From assembly GCF_021462225.1 (NCBI RefSeq), contig NC_061812.1:38241175-38305174 (forward strand): 64,000 nt of DNA, written 5' to 3'. Made by a program: the position numbers and the translations under genes. Shown here piece by piece: positions 33,831-46,145 of this stretch. Each line of letters opens with the position of its first letter. Within the stretch, counting starts at the first letter, position 1. The stretch is from Girardinichthys multiradiatus. Taxonomy: Eukaryota > Chordata > Actinopteri > Cyprinodontiformes > Goodeidae. The notes beneath the pieces were generated by a model, which saw nothing but the letters and a program-made list of their open reading frames with translations, did not search any database and had not been told where the DNA came from.

Positions 33831-35254
33831 TTAATTGTTCTATGTGAGACCCACCTGAACTTCGGGTTTCCAGTAGCTGTAAGTCCTAATAAAATTAACA
33901 GAAAAAATGCTTAAAGGAAATCACTCTGGATGCAACGAATCTGCATAACGTGTGTTTTATTTTCTGAATCAGAATGTCATCATTACTGATGAAATTCTAA
34001 ATAAATAAGATCAACCTGTAATTGCAATAATTGTAGAAGAATTGTAAAAAAACAACCAAAGATCCTCGTTTCTCTAGTTGACTCTAACCTCCATATTGCA
34101 CTTTATTGCTCCAACTCAAATGTCACAGGAAGTTGTGTTAAATAACCATCATTTGGAAACTACTCAAATGTCAAACTCTTCGGACTGTTTTAATTAATAA
34201 ATACTGATTCAGTGTATTGGCACAAAAATGCACAAACCAAAACTGTAGTAAGTATTTAACCCTACTGCTACTTTAGGTGTTTCTGTTGGACCTCTGCTCC
34301 AATTAGGTAACTCACTTCTAACAACTGAGAGAATGTCACTTTATTTCATGAGTTAATTACAAGCCAACTTTTAAAGAGCTTAATAAGGCCTGGGACTGGG
34401 CCAGTTTCCGCATGGGAGAACTTCTGTTGATGCAGCAGGACGTAAAAGTGTGATTAACTGTTGGCAAAACTCATCTCTGATATCTGGAAACATATTAAGT
34501 TATGTTGGTTTCTTATATGTCAAGGACAAAATGTAGAATGTGTTCATTGGGGTAGATTTCAAAACAAATGAGTCAAGATTTTTTTCTCCTCTTTGTTTTT
34601 TTTTTTTTGTTGTGGTTTGTGTGTCCAAGTCCATGATTCTCTAACTGTGGTGCCACTGGTGTTACTGGGAGGTCATGATCTTATAACAACATAAAAGGTC
34701 TTCACACACCTCTGTGTGTGTGTATGTAAGATTGAGCTGCTTGCAGACAACAAAGCATCCCTCTTCCTACTGTTTTATAGCTCAGCTAAGCCCCAGTGTT
34801 CTGCTTGGATATATACCGTTTTCACTACAACCTCTTAGGCAGTGACAGAATAGAAATATCCTGTATTGACCCACAGTGGGAAAATTCAGGTACACTGTAG
34901 AGTGTCTACTCAGTGGAGGAGCAAAAGGAAAGAACCGAAAGAGAGAATAAAGTGATTTCTCACCAGAATATGAATTCAATTTTTCAAACCTTGTTGCTGA
35001 GAGATAAATTATCCACAGTGAGGAAACTTCAGCTCTATCTACACTGTATTTCCTAAAAACAAGCGGCGTTGTCGTTTTTACTTTTCTTCTTCTGCAGCTT
35101 ATGATCTGAGGTGTTGTTTTCTTCAGCTCCTGTGTGTTCGGTGCCACCCTTTGAGTTACAGTGTTATTGGCCCTGCCGGTCCACATGGTCCGTGTTTTAT
35201 AAAAATTTGTTCTGCACACAGAGGTCCGCAGAGAGCCCTAGGTCACACAGGGTT
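33831..35254. other. Intronic stretch, nothing recognised
   Basis: AT-rich sequence with a T run near 34597-34609 and a short (TG)n near 34713-34724. No coding or repeat family is recognised. Confidence 0.4.
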
Positions 35255-35720
35255 TAGGAATTCAATTCAATTCAATTCAATTTATATAGCGCCAATTTAC
35301 AACACATGTTGCCCCAAGGCTCTTCACAAAGGGTTTGGAATGGTGCGGAGTTGTTGGGGAGGTTACAATAAACTACTGAGTGTTAGAGTTTGGCCACTTT
35401 AGAATGGGCTATGTGTAGGGGCACTAAGTAAAATAATAAACTGATAAAGTTTGTCCATGTAGAGCCCACTGGTGACCATTGTTATACTTAAAAACCACAA
35501 GGATTGGGGGTACCTCTCTGTCAGACTGATTGTAACCATTGGAAAAGAGAAGGGGTCACACAGGTAGCAGAAATGGTGGGTGTGTTTGCACCTCAACCAG
35601 AACTGAGCCGGTTTAGGCTAAACCTGACTCCCCCTTATTCCATCCAACAGGAAGGGAGGAAGCCAGAGGTAAAAATAATACAGAAAAGAAGAGTAGGAGA
35701 TATGAATTAGACCGAAGTTT
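35255..35720 (-). repeat. Teleost interspersed repeat, reverse orientation
   Basis: Begins with (aattc)n (35260-35281), then atttatatagcgccaatttacaacaca-like sequence near 35279 and ccaaggctcttcacaaaggg near 35317. This is the reverse of the tail found at 4784-4802. The remainder to about 35720 is less certain. Confidence 0.5.
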
Positions 35721-35734
35721 TCAGTTCATATTTA

Positions 35735-35830
35735 CGATTAAGTCTATGTTGCCCATAGACTGCTGGAGAGCAGCAGCTCCCCGTGACCCACTATGGAAGA
35801 AACGGTATAGAAAATGCATGCCTGACTGAC
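35735..35830 (+). repeat. Partial copy of the (TGAC)n-tailed repeat
   Basis: Contains gcccatagactgctggagag, gtgacccactatggaagaaa and a tgactgactga end; it matches 4803-4925. Confidence 0.6.
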
Positions 35831-38800
35831 TGAACTTTCTTGGTTTGTAAATATGCTCTATCCAGAATTACTGACGTGGCATAGCTTTAGCTTCACCTGG
35901 TTCAAATTCTGTAAAAAATCTCCTATTAAGCAACTTTTGTTATCAGATTATTAATCGATTAATGGGAAAAATAGTCAACAGATTAATCCATAAGCAAAAT
36001 AATGATTAGCTGCACCATAAATACATCTGCTGAAATTTTGTGTTTTGCATTTTTTTTTACACTGTAGCAATTTTTTACATGTTCACCAAATTATGTTCTG
36101 TACTAAGGTGTGTGTGCGTGCGTGTGTGTTAAAGATTTATTAAGAAATATAAAATCAGCTCTCCAATCCTGCAAATAAACTGAGGTATTTTCCACTGCAG
36201 CCATCACTGTTTTATATGCAAAGCAGCCATATTAGACCTAAAGGTCAGGGTTGGTTGGAACAACTTTCCAACTTTTCCTTTTGGAATTTTGACTCCCTGG
36301 AACTTTTCTATTACATTTTCCTGTCTGGAACCTGAACATTTCCACTTCTGAGAAAAAAAGTAGAATGGAAAACATAAGATAAAAATGTTTTTTTTTCTTT
36401 TTTTTATGACACAACTGCGAACTGAAAAGTCCAAGTTGGGTTGTATTTGTTTTTACTGAGGTAGTGCTGCAAATGAAAAGATTGAAAATTGCTTGCAAGC
36501 ACTTATCTAATGGCTTAATCTAAGTAACCTAACTCATTCAGTTTTAATCCTCTTCATAAAAAAGTCTAAACATTTTTTAGAAACAATGAATGTCACAATA
36601 TGAGCATAGAAAAGCTGCCTAATATAATGTAGAACTGTGTCTCCATGGTATAAATGACTTAATGGTAGCTTCAGGTTCATTTATAGGCTCACTGGCAATT
36701 GCTGGTAACCAGAAAAAGTGTAAAAAAAGTGTTTTTAATTTAGAGTTCCCATGACATGAAAAAACTGAATACAGTAAAAAAAAAAACAGGAAATAATTAA
36801 TAACTAATTAGCCAATAGAGCCCAAACGTCAGTAACACTGAGAGAGTAGCTGTCTCCATTCTTGCTGACCTCTCAATCTTGATGCAAAAAACGTTTCCAT
36901 ATTTCAGAGTAACATTTTACAGCTCTGGATATGATTGCTAAATCTCATAATGTTTCAGCACCGAGCAGATAGAGTATTCCCTTTACAATTCGTGGTGAAG
37001 GACCCCCTCCCACCCCTCCACGTCCAACATCAAATGCCTCTCATTTGAAGGCAGAGCAGGGGGCTCCTCAAAGCTGCAGAAGCGTCTTCCTTTGAAGTGT
37101 TGGCTAGTCATTAATTGAAGTTTTCATGTCTTAAATTGTCTAGATTGCTGTTAAGAAAGAAGTAGCACAGCTATGCCAGATTTAAAACACATATTTGACA
37201 TTGGCAGTTTAATCTTTGGGATCAGGTTTTTTTTTTATTGTAGACTCTAACAAAAAGCCTAATGTGTCAGCCAACAGCAGAAATGTATTTATGATGCATG
37301 GGATTTATTCTGATCATCTAAACGTTACAGAAATTAAGTGGCATTATATATGCAGAAAGCTGTATTATCAGTTAGTACACTCCGTGCAGGACATTGAATT
37401 CGGCTGCAGCAGACGGCCATTTAAAGAATAATGGCTCTGACAGTACTGAAGGTCCTATTTTAACCTTATTAGTATCCAAAATCTCTTCTTAAATAAACAA
37501 GAAGACACCTTTAAGCAAAAATCAACCTCCAGTCTTCGACAGACTCTTAAAGAATAACTCAGTGAATCGATAGGTTGGGAAACACAATTAAGTGAATGCA
37601 GTCACTCTTTTGCCTGGACCCTGAGAACTATTTAAAGGGAAATTTGTCCATATGGTTGCAGCAGACATTATTCTCACAGTCCAATATGTCCATTTTCCCC
37701 CTGCAGCCAAAGAGGGCAGTACTGCCTTTTCTGAGGGAGCTCCTCTTGTTCATACTTAAAATATTTTTCACCATACATGTGTAAATACATTTTTTTCTCT
37801 GCTGAATATGTTAAATAAATATGAAATAGAAGGCTTACAGTCATTCCCTTTGCACATTAACATATCCCTAATAGCCCCCCCACCACATGGCACCTCTACT
37901 CTACATATGGGAATACATAACTCTCCACCAGTGCAATCAAGCCCTGTCTTTTAAAAAGAGCCTTTCCAATTAAAAGTGCGCCCGTTAATCCGTTCTGATC
38001 CAGTTGAAGAGCGTTGGGCCGTTCTTGCCGACCGGCAGTCAGCCTAGCAAGCTGAGCTGATTGATTCTGAACCAATCCTCTCTGCAGCACTGAAGCCCAC
38101 AATGTAATGACCCACGACTAAAGCTTGGATTAGGCCCAGACCAGGAGAACACTAGCCGGGAGCTTGAGACGGTGCTGACCTTCTGCTGTGTTTGTGAGTC
38201 AGGCTGAATTACACAGCCTAATCTGAGAAATGTTTTAACTTTCAGAGAGATGATTTTAATTGCTGCCAAACTCAGCACTTGTGGGCCCCCTCTTCTGTAA
38301 CAATTTAAATGAACTGGATGTTTTAACTGTGTGTTAAATCAGAACCACAGGCAGTTAAAAATACATTGAGGAATCTTTCAGCAGTGCTTCTTTCCCCTCT
38401 GTTTAACTTTACTTGCAGTGGTAATTTACTAAAATCAAACTGAAGATTATTTCAATTATTATTACAATTTTATTTCATTATACGTTATCCTGGTTGAGAT
38501 TCAGAGTTACTTGACAAACAAACATGACTGGAAGCAACAATAAACACCTGCTTGACACTGTGTTTTCTACTAATAATGTGCACATTGTCTACTGGGCTCC
38601 AGTTAGTTGTCCATTACCAGCCACAGTGCCTCCACACACAGTCAGGTCATGGAAACAGGCTAAAAGCCTTGAGCTAAAAACTGTATATTTAATGCTAATA
38701 AATACACACCCTCCACTTTGTGCTCTGAACAAACCACTGAGCAGGAAATTGACAATTAAGGTAAGCAGTAGCTGGCCCCATGTCGGTGAGAGCCACAGCT

Positions 38801-39159
38801 TCCCACACACATCAGTGGACAGGGCTACATTAGCATATGCAGGTGAAAGGTGAGCCAATCAGTGCTGTGTCAACTATTAGTCTGCCTGCTGCTAATGAAA
38901 AGTGCAACAGAATGTGACGTGTGTGAAAAACACACCGCTGTTATTACAGCGACGATGGGCCGCCATGGAGATGGACCAAGCATCAGATACAACACGGCAA
39001 TGGCTCGAAGACTTTGTTGACAACCCCCCCCCCACCCCACCCCAACACACATACAAAACAAAATCAAGTGGAAGTCACCTTAATAGTCAATACACACACC
39101 CGTGTGTATTTCAGTATCATCATACAACTTAGAGGCTTTTTTTACGTGAACATTTGTGA
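35831..39159. other. Intronic stretch with candidate regulatory blocks
   Basis: No exon is seen. Poly(A)/poly(T) tracts occur near 36388-36406 and 36777-36786. Repeat-free blocks 37225-37445 (with cattgaattcggctgcagca near 37392) and 37890-38290 (with ccaattaaaagtgcgcccgt and gctgattgattctgaaccaa) look least like decayed repeats. Confidence 0.4.
37890..38290. promoter_or_regulatory. Candidate intronic conserved non-coding block
   Basis: Moderately GC-rich and repeat-free, with aattaaa/ttaat cores near 37970-37990 and GATTGATT/CCAAT-type elements near 38058-38077. No open frame similarity. Inference from composition only. Confidence 0.25.
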
Positions 39160-40310
39160 GCAAACAGCATCATGAAGGCCAAGGAACACACCAGAAAGGC
39201 CAAGGACAGGTTTTGAAGTTTAAAGCTCGGTTAGGTCAAAAAAACAATACTCCAAGCTTTGAACACCTCACAGAAAACTGTTCAACACATTTCTAAACAT
39301 GAAAAGGGTAGTGCCTCTACAAACCTAGAAAGACAGAGCAATTTACCTAAACTGACAGGCTGGGCGAGAAGAGCATTAATTACAGAAGCTTGCAAGAGGT
39401 CTATGGTAACTGTGTAGGAGCTGCAAAGACTCAGAGCTCCTTTAGAAGAAGCTTTTGCCAAGACAACTGTTGGCAGTGCATTCCACAAATCTGACCTTTA
39501 TGGAGGACTGGCAAGAAGAGGCCATTGTTTGAAGAAAGGCATACGAATCACATTTGTTGTTTGTCACAGGGCATGTAGAGACATAGCCAACATGTTGAAG
39601 ATGGTGTTCTGGTCAGATGAGACCAAAATTAAACTTTTTGGCTTACATGCAAAACGCTTTGTTTAGAGGGGAAACCAACACTGCCAATCTCTCTGAAAAC
39701 ACCCCATTCAAACAGTGAAAGATGGTGGTGGCACCATCATACTGTGGGAAAGTTATCCTTTACCAGGGACAGGAAAGCTGGTGAGAGTTGACGGGAATAT
39801 AAGCAGACAGACAGGGCATACTCGAAGTTAATGTATCGGAGACCTCTAATGACCCGAGACTGGGGTGTAGGTTCACGTTTCAGCCAACAACCATTAACAT
39901 ACAGCCAGAGCTACAACCAAATGGTTCAAAACAAAGAATTTACATGTATTAGAATGGCCTAGTCAAAGTCCAGAAAATTCAATTGAGAAACTTTGACAGG
40001 ACTTGAAAATTGTTGTTAACAATGGCCCTTCATCCAACCTGACTGAGTTTGAGCTATTTTGCAAACAGTGGACATACGTTTAGTATTTAGATGTGTAAAG
40101 CAACTAGAGACAACCTAAAAGAAACTTGAAGCTGTAACTATAGTGAATGTTGGTTCTAAAAAGTAATGGCTAAGGAACGCTGAACAGAAACAGACCAATT
40201 ATTTCATTGTATTATTTTTCTTTCAGTTCACAATAATTCACTTGTCTGTGTTGGTCAATCACATAAAATCCCAAAAAATGGTAGACTTTAAGGTGCATCA
40301 TAACAGGGTA
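39160..40310 (+). mobile_element. Degenerate Tc1-like transposon next to the SUCLG2 penultimate exon
   Basis: The sequence follows a Tc1 transposon from its amino-terminal coding region (catgaaggccaaggaacaca, 39171) through tggtcagatgagaccaaaat (39610), gaaagatggtggtggcacca, tagtcaaagtccagaaaatt (39960) and cctgactgagtttgagctat, to a decayed inverted terminus near 40250-40310. It contains many stops and small indels. It ends about 190 bases from the exon boundary. Confidence 0.8.
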
Positions 40311-40501
40311 AAACCTGAGTCATGGTGAAGAACATGGGTGTGAGATTTCTGGCTATTTTCTAGTCCTATTAAGGTCAAGTGCTTTTAATACTGGCTACAT
40401 GGAAATCAATGGGCTATAAACACTGTGTTCTCTGAGAGCACAAGCGTTAGCCCTGAGAGGCTAGCAAAACAAATTAACAAGTTTGGTGTATCAGTGTATA
40501 C

Positions 40502-40622
40502 CTTCGAGCCTGACCACCAGTGGGACCTTGAGCTCCAGCTCTCGACAAGCTTTGGTAATGCCATTGGCAATGATGGCACAGTTGACGATGCCTCCAAAGA
40601 TGTTGACCAAGATGGCTTCAAC
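40502..40622 (-). CDS. SUCLG2: SUCLG2 penultimate coding exon (CoA-ligase domain)
   Basis: This 121-base exon encodes 40 residues plus the first base of a glycine codon. It begins in phase 0 with [20 protein letters not shown] and continues through [20 protein letters not shown]. This is part of the C-terminal ligase-CoA domain of the beta subunit, and the NIFGGIVNC segment is a hallmark of the succinyl-CoA ligase beta family. The [20 protein letters not shown] wording matches the GDP-specific SUCLG2 rather than the ATP-specific SUCLA2. The acceptor is tttctcag|GTT. The donor is G|gtatac, which is weak at positions +4 and +5. The split glycine codon is completed by the exon at 29884-29996, 10.5 kb away. 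The open frame, near-complete match to the vertebrate family and splice sites on both sides argue for a real, constrained exon. Earlier exons lie beyond the window or were not found. Confidence 0.94.
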
Positions 40623-40722
40623 CTGAGAAAACACGGACAGTTCAAATAAATGGCAGGGAAGCATGTAACACAGGGTTTCTTCAAAGTTTCAGTTTTTAAG
40701 AGCTTTCGAAGACCAGCATCAT

Positions 40723-42935
40723 TCAAGTTAACTTAACAGCTAGCTGACCTAATTGCCACTTATTGTTTTTCTTGAGAAGAGGTTGTAGACATCACAAACA
40801 AAAATGTTTTCATTTTAATTCCCTAAAGGTGCAACAATAAGCCAGTTTTCAGCTAACATACAGGAAAAAATTGGCTCGGTTGTTTTTAAGATGCATAGTC
40901 AGAGGCACTGGAATAAAAAAATGGGCTACATGGATGGTTGAATCCAACCATTAATACCATTAATAAGCTGAACACTGAGCACAAAGAAAGCCACCAAACA
41001 CAAACAAAAAACTTCAACAGGGAGTGTGCGTGCAACCATGGACAATGTGCAGCGACGATCAAAAGTATGACTTAACTTTAATAATAGAAATGACCAATTG
41101 GCTCATTGCAAACCTTGCTAGAAGATTATATCATACAAAGGAGGGTGCACGACTAACATCATTAAACACTTCTAGATTCATGGTGTAGAAGAGAGTGCCC
41201 CGCCTTTAACGTGCTGAGCCGAGCTTCCTCAGGTCCTCTTCCTCTGGCTCTGACAGACACTCATCCTAGTGCGACATAGCAGTCAGAATCAGGCAAAACA
41301 ATAAAATATGTCTATACAAACAAAGAGGCAGCTAACAAGTTAAAGTCGACCTAAAACGATGGGTCAACACAAATGCCTAGCTAAGGTTAGCCCATGTATT
41401 TTTCATAAACAAACGACCTGAAATTGTCAACAAAGTCAACAAAGCCCATGATGAAAAGTACACCTTCCTACTGTGAAACTTTAGGTGGATCGATGTTGAT
41501 GTTGAGGTTTTGGGGATGTATGAACTTATCAGAAATCAGAAATTTGGTGGAAAATGTGCACTAATCAGCCTTTTAAGCTGAGCTTGGATGTTCTTGGAGC
41601 ATGAAAATGATACAAGACACAAGGACAGGTTGAGCTGTCACTGAGAAAATTTACAGGAGTTCAACCACTATCCAGTTCTCAAAGTTGATTTAAGTTTTGT
41701 TACTGACATTGTCTGCTATAATATGGTTATGTTTTTGCTCTCAAAATTCTTTATTTCTAAGTCAGCTACCTAGGACAAATTTCCGCTGTCTTTCATGTAC
41801 TTTGGAGAAGGCATCTTAAAGTTTCTCATGAAATGTGCAGCTGAGACTGATATCACTAAGCAGAGGAACACAGCAGCCACAGTGTGCATGTGTGCGATTA
41901 CACTAACAATCTAACACTCTGTAATTACCCTGGCTAGCTCAGTGGAAAAGTAGACTTAGAGCACACAGGATTAATCCTCCGTGTTTGTTTATAATCACTG
42001 CTAATCTGTTAGCGCCGATTTGGCTGAGCAGCTTGTGGGGGTGTGCACCAGTGTGCTTGCCTGTTGTGAATGTGTATGTTTCCAGCGTGTGGTAATGATG
42101 TTTACAGGGGGACAAGATCAAGGACTTGGATAGCTATCAGAGCGACAGTCGTGGCATTGTCCTCGACATTCTATCCAAATGAGCATCTCCTTATGAGACG
42201 GCAGAGAAGGACACAAGAGAGAGCTCAGAAAGTAACACTGAAGTACCAGGAAGCACACATCAAGAATCGTTTTTATAATCACTAAATTTATAATGCAGGG
42301 GTGTGACCAGAGATGCATAAAAACAAGGGTGAAAAGGCAAGTTAAAAGCAGCCTCAAATCATAAACAAACACGACTCTGATTTTCCGATGCAAGATGAAG
42401 AAATTCATAGAAAGTCTTTCAAAAATAACAAATCCAATAAAAGCAAGGAATGACAATGTTTTGCATCACATTTCACATAATCTAAACCAATAAGCAGGGT
42501 GTACAGGTTTTTGAAATATAAACTAATAATTTGCTGGTTTTAACCTCATTTGTAATTTACTAAAGCAACTTACATCAGGTCTCATACACACAGTGATTTG
42601 ATTTCTTTGGAGTTTGAAATGCTGAAGACAAATCCATACGAGTTAAAGACATCTGTCTTTCACTTCAAAGTAGAAATGTTCAAAATACCGCATCCACCAC
42701 CACCCCGGAGTCCAAGTCAAGTCTCTAGTGACTGAAATTAGCATTCCCCCATTGCATGCTTACAATGTAGACTTCTTAAAAACACAGAGCAGCTGAAGAA
42801 TATGAATTCCCAAAATTAAAACAGTCGCTATGAATTTATATAAAACTCACAGACTAAATGTAAAATGCAACAAAGATATGAAAACTATATGCTTTAATAT
42901 ATTTAGGTTTCTGCTTGGGCTTGTTTCTACAGAAT
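40723..42935. other. Intronic stretch, nothing recognised
   Basis: Unique-looking AT-rich sequence with no coding similarity, RNA gene or repeat I could place. The part 41020-41280 is compositionally different (mixed, with ccccgcctttaacgtgctga near 41199), but nothing identifies it. Confidence 0.4.
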
Positions 42936-43702
42936 CTTGCAAATGTATTCATACTTCTAGAATGTTTTAACCTAAAGGAGGAAATCAGGCATTATTTAGT
43001 GAAGCAGCCAAGAGACCTATGGTAGCAATGGATGAGCTGTAGAGATCCACAGCTCAGGTAGGATGATGGCAAGAAGAGAGCCACTGTTGAAAGAAAGCCA
43101 TAGAAAGTCCCTTCTGCAGTTTGCCTACAAGCCATGTAGGGCACACAACAACACGTGGAAAAAGATGCTCGGGTCAGATGAAATTAAAAGTGAACTTTTT
43201 GGTCTACATGCAAAAACTATTTTGGTCAAAAAACATCAGTCTGAACACACCATCCCCACTGTGAAACATGGCAGTGGCAGCATCATGCTTTGAGGATGCT
43301 TGGGGAGACTTGAATAATGGGCAGTCCTGGTAGAAACACAGAGTGCAAAACCCTAAACTTACAGCCAGAGCCATAATGGGAATGATTTAGATCAAAACAT
43401 ATTCATGTGGTACAATGGCCTAGTCTATGTCCAGACCTACATGAAAGTGAAAATCTGTGGCAGGACCTGAACATTAAAATTAATTGTAATGGCAGTGAAA
43501 TGTGGTTCTAAAAAACAATTGACTCAACAAATGAAAACCACATCTTTCAGATGTCTTCTAGTAAAAAATATATGAAAAACAGATATTTTCCTTCTTTGTA
43601 CTTTGTGTTAGTCTATCACATAAAATTAAAATATATAAATGTTTGTAGTTATAATGTGACAAAAATCTGAAAATGTTACAAGAACTTTTACAAGGCACTG
43701 TA
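42936..43702 (+). mobile_element. Degenerate Tc1-like transposon with internal deletion
   Basis: Ends cttgcaaatgtattcatact (42937) and acttttacaaggcactgta (about 43684-43702) are inverted repeats of the cagtgccttgcaaaagtattcat family. Between them are gagatccacagctcaggtag, ccactgtgaaacatggcagt (43255) and catggcctagtcta-like pieces, with about half of the transposase gene missing. Confidence 0.8.
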
Positions 43703-46145
43703 AGTAGTTGACGTCTAACTTGACCACCAGCAACAGAAGCACATTCTCTGAAACTGGGTGTTTGTAAATCTGTGGAAATAAATTTGGGCTGTATTTCTAC
43801 TGCAAGTGAATGAAATTAAACTATTTGATGGACCATCCTCTCTTAAGGGTTTTCCTGGATGAATCTACTAAAAATGGACTGTTGGTCTTGTTTTTATCAC
43901 ATGACATGGAATATAACTTTAAAAATACATAAAGCACACTGTGTAACACAGGACTGAGCAGATGAAGGTTTACATATTCCAATACAGCTGCTTTGTGTAA
44001 TACGCACCCACACACTCTCCACACCATTACAAGCTATTCCAGTAGGGGGCAGTAGAGATTTAGACACGATTTGAAGCCAAATGAGCAGTAGTTCTATTCT
44101 CACCATATCTAGCCCATTTTTCAACTTTGACTCTATTGGGAAGCACCATATTTCTTCCATTCATGCGTCTCCCATTGACAACAATGTATATTAATGATAC
44201 CCAGGACATGATTTATGCTGTTTGGCACAAACGTAAATGCAGTGTATAAAAAATATGGATGTGGGAAAGAGCAAGTTGTACTTTGCTGTAAGTTTGTTTT
44301 ATTTTTCCACCCGGTCCTAAGTTTACAAGATGGTACAAGCCAAGTAACATTATTCTTCCTGCAGAGAGAGATGTCTACAAAGAAGTAGATACTTGATTAG
44401 AAAAAAATACTCTCCCACTTCTGCGTAGTACAAGAAGAGATACAACAAAACACAAGTTTACATTCATTAAGGTGATATTTTGTTCTGCTCAGTTACTCAT
44501 TTATCGAAAAACCTGTCTTAATAACTTTGGTGTATATCCATTGTGGCCCTGTAGTGTTATATTGGGTAAAATGATTAAACAAAAAGCTGGCCAAGACAAT
44601 GGGTGTCAAGTTTGGAGCCAATCGTCTCAGCTTTACGTCTTCCCCAATCAAAATCTCACTTTTCTCTTCTATGCAGGCTCTGTACCTCTCTGAAATCCAG
44701 CTTCAAGGCATGAAGCAGCACTGCACACTTCAAGTCATCAGAAAAATCTTTCACAACCCAATCTGAAGCATTTTTCCTCCTTTCCATAGCAACTTTAAGG
44801 ACTTAAAAGCGCTCATTTCAGGTGAGCTAAGCTGGCAGCAGGGGAGGTTTCTTTCATCAGAGCTCGGCATAAAGGCATCAGGTACAGTATAATGTGCCAG
44901 CTTGCTCTTTTTCAATGGACCTTTGTGCCGTTTTTCACTCGCAAAATTAGCCTCTTTACCTGGGTTCCGGTGGAATGATTCAAACTTTGCAAAATTAGAT
45001 CACCGCTGCCGGCGCTGCAATACCATGCCAAGGCTCCTTTCACATCGAGTAAGAAAAAGGGCCTTCACCAGAGGAACAAGCTTTTCTGCCTGTTTATATA
45101 CGCACCACTAAGTGGATTTAGGTCAAGAAAGAAATGTAGCCTAAACAATTTGACATGCTAATGTGAATTTATCATCCTGTCTGGGTGCTTTTACGAGACA
45201 CGTCTTGGATGCATGTTGCTGGACAGAATATGGTGCGTGCTAGGCTTGTCCCATATCCGTACATCAGCTGCCATCTGAATTGAGTAAATATGCACTGGAA
45301 AGTAACACTGCATGGTAAAGAAAGTCTTCATAAAATTGATGTGGCTGTTAGCAAACACACATTTGTTTTTCTCCTCGAAATTTTAACTCAAGGGACAATA
45401 AACGCATTGTTTATCTCATTCTACAAGGCTCCTTCACAAGTTTCCGTGTTCCTGTATTATCACAAAAATACACATTTTCATGCCCGTATTCCTGTTAAGT
45501 GTCGCTAATCTCTCTGCAGGAAAGACAAGTAAAAGCGTTTTACTTTCTTTGTTAGCAGAAAGCAGATAGGAGGAGGAAAAGGCAGCACTGAGGATGGGTG
45601 TGTGTGTGTCTCTCTGTGGCCTATTAAGGGCTATTGTTCTGTCTTATCTGCTGGAGACAGCCTGTACAGTCGCCGCCTGCCTTGGCAGGCCTTGTTTATT
45701 TGTCTCTGATCTGCCGTGGGCCCAGTGCTTGGCCCAGAGGGCAGAGGTTAACATGCACGCTTTCCAAACTAATGGTAGCTGTTAATTACACATTTTGGTG
45801 TGACAGGACCAGTGTTGCACATGAACAGGTTTAAAAGGGCATGTTTATTTTGTGAAACCTCTGAATTAGGGGTGGTAATGCGATGTTAGATTCTGAAGGC
45901 TTAATATGTGTTGAGAATTGGTCAAAGCAAAGAAATACATGTAACATATATTGAGCATGATCTGTCCTTTACCGTTCTATGCACCTGTACAGACTATTTA
46001 GTTTTATGTTGTCCTTTCGTTTAGCTTAATAAATTAATTTATGTTGCAACAGTGCAAATGACCTCTTTGTGGTTGTTAACTTTTTAAATTAAGTTTTTAA
46101 GTAAAAAAGGTTTAGAACAAGTATACTTTAACTGTAACATAAACT
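43703..46145. other. Intronic stretch with candidate regulatory blocks
   Basis: No exon is seen. Repeat-free blocks 44760-45115 and 45360-45800 are described as one candidate. Confidence 0.4.
44760..45800. promoter_or_regulatory. Candidate intronic conserved non-coding block
   Basis: Repeat-free and more GC-rich than its flanks. It includes gcaaaattagcctctttacc (near 44941), caaaattagatcaccgctgc (near 44989) and a perfect short inverted repeat gcctgccttggcaggc at 45675-45690. Composition and lack of decay suggest constraint, but this is untested. Confidence 0.3.

Larger units (their letters stand above)
29997..40501 (-). other. SUCLG2: Last intron of SUCLG2 (phase 1)
   Basis: This 10505-base intron is bounded by donor gtatac (minus strand, 40501-40496) and acceptor ctctgtcag (ending at 29997). 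It contains three degraded Tc1-like elements (31187-31540, 32853-33830, 39160-40310), a (GAG)n tract, a teleost repeat at 35255-35830, and repeat-free blocks that may be regulatory. The stretch 29997-31186 holds no recognisable element apart from A-rich tracts near 30090-30112. I see no additional exon or antisense gene. Confidence 0.85.

Noticed and set aside
42690..42730. Possible SUCLG2 upstream exon with an LDxGG-like reading on the minus strand
   Set aside because: The frame reads LDSGVVV rather than LDLGGGV, and neither splice sites nor flanking conserved residues are present.
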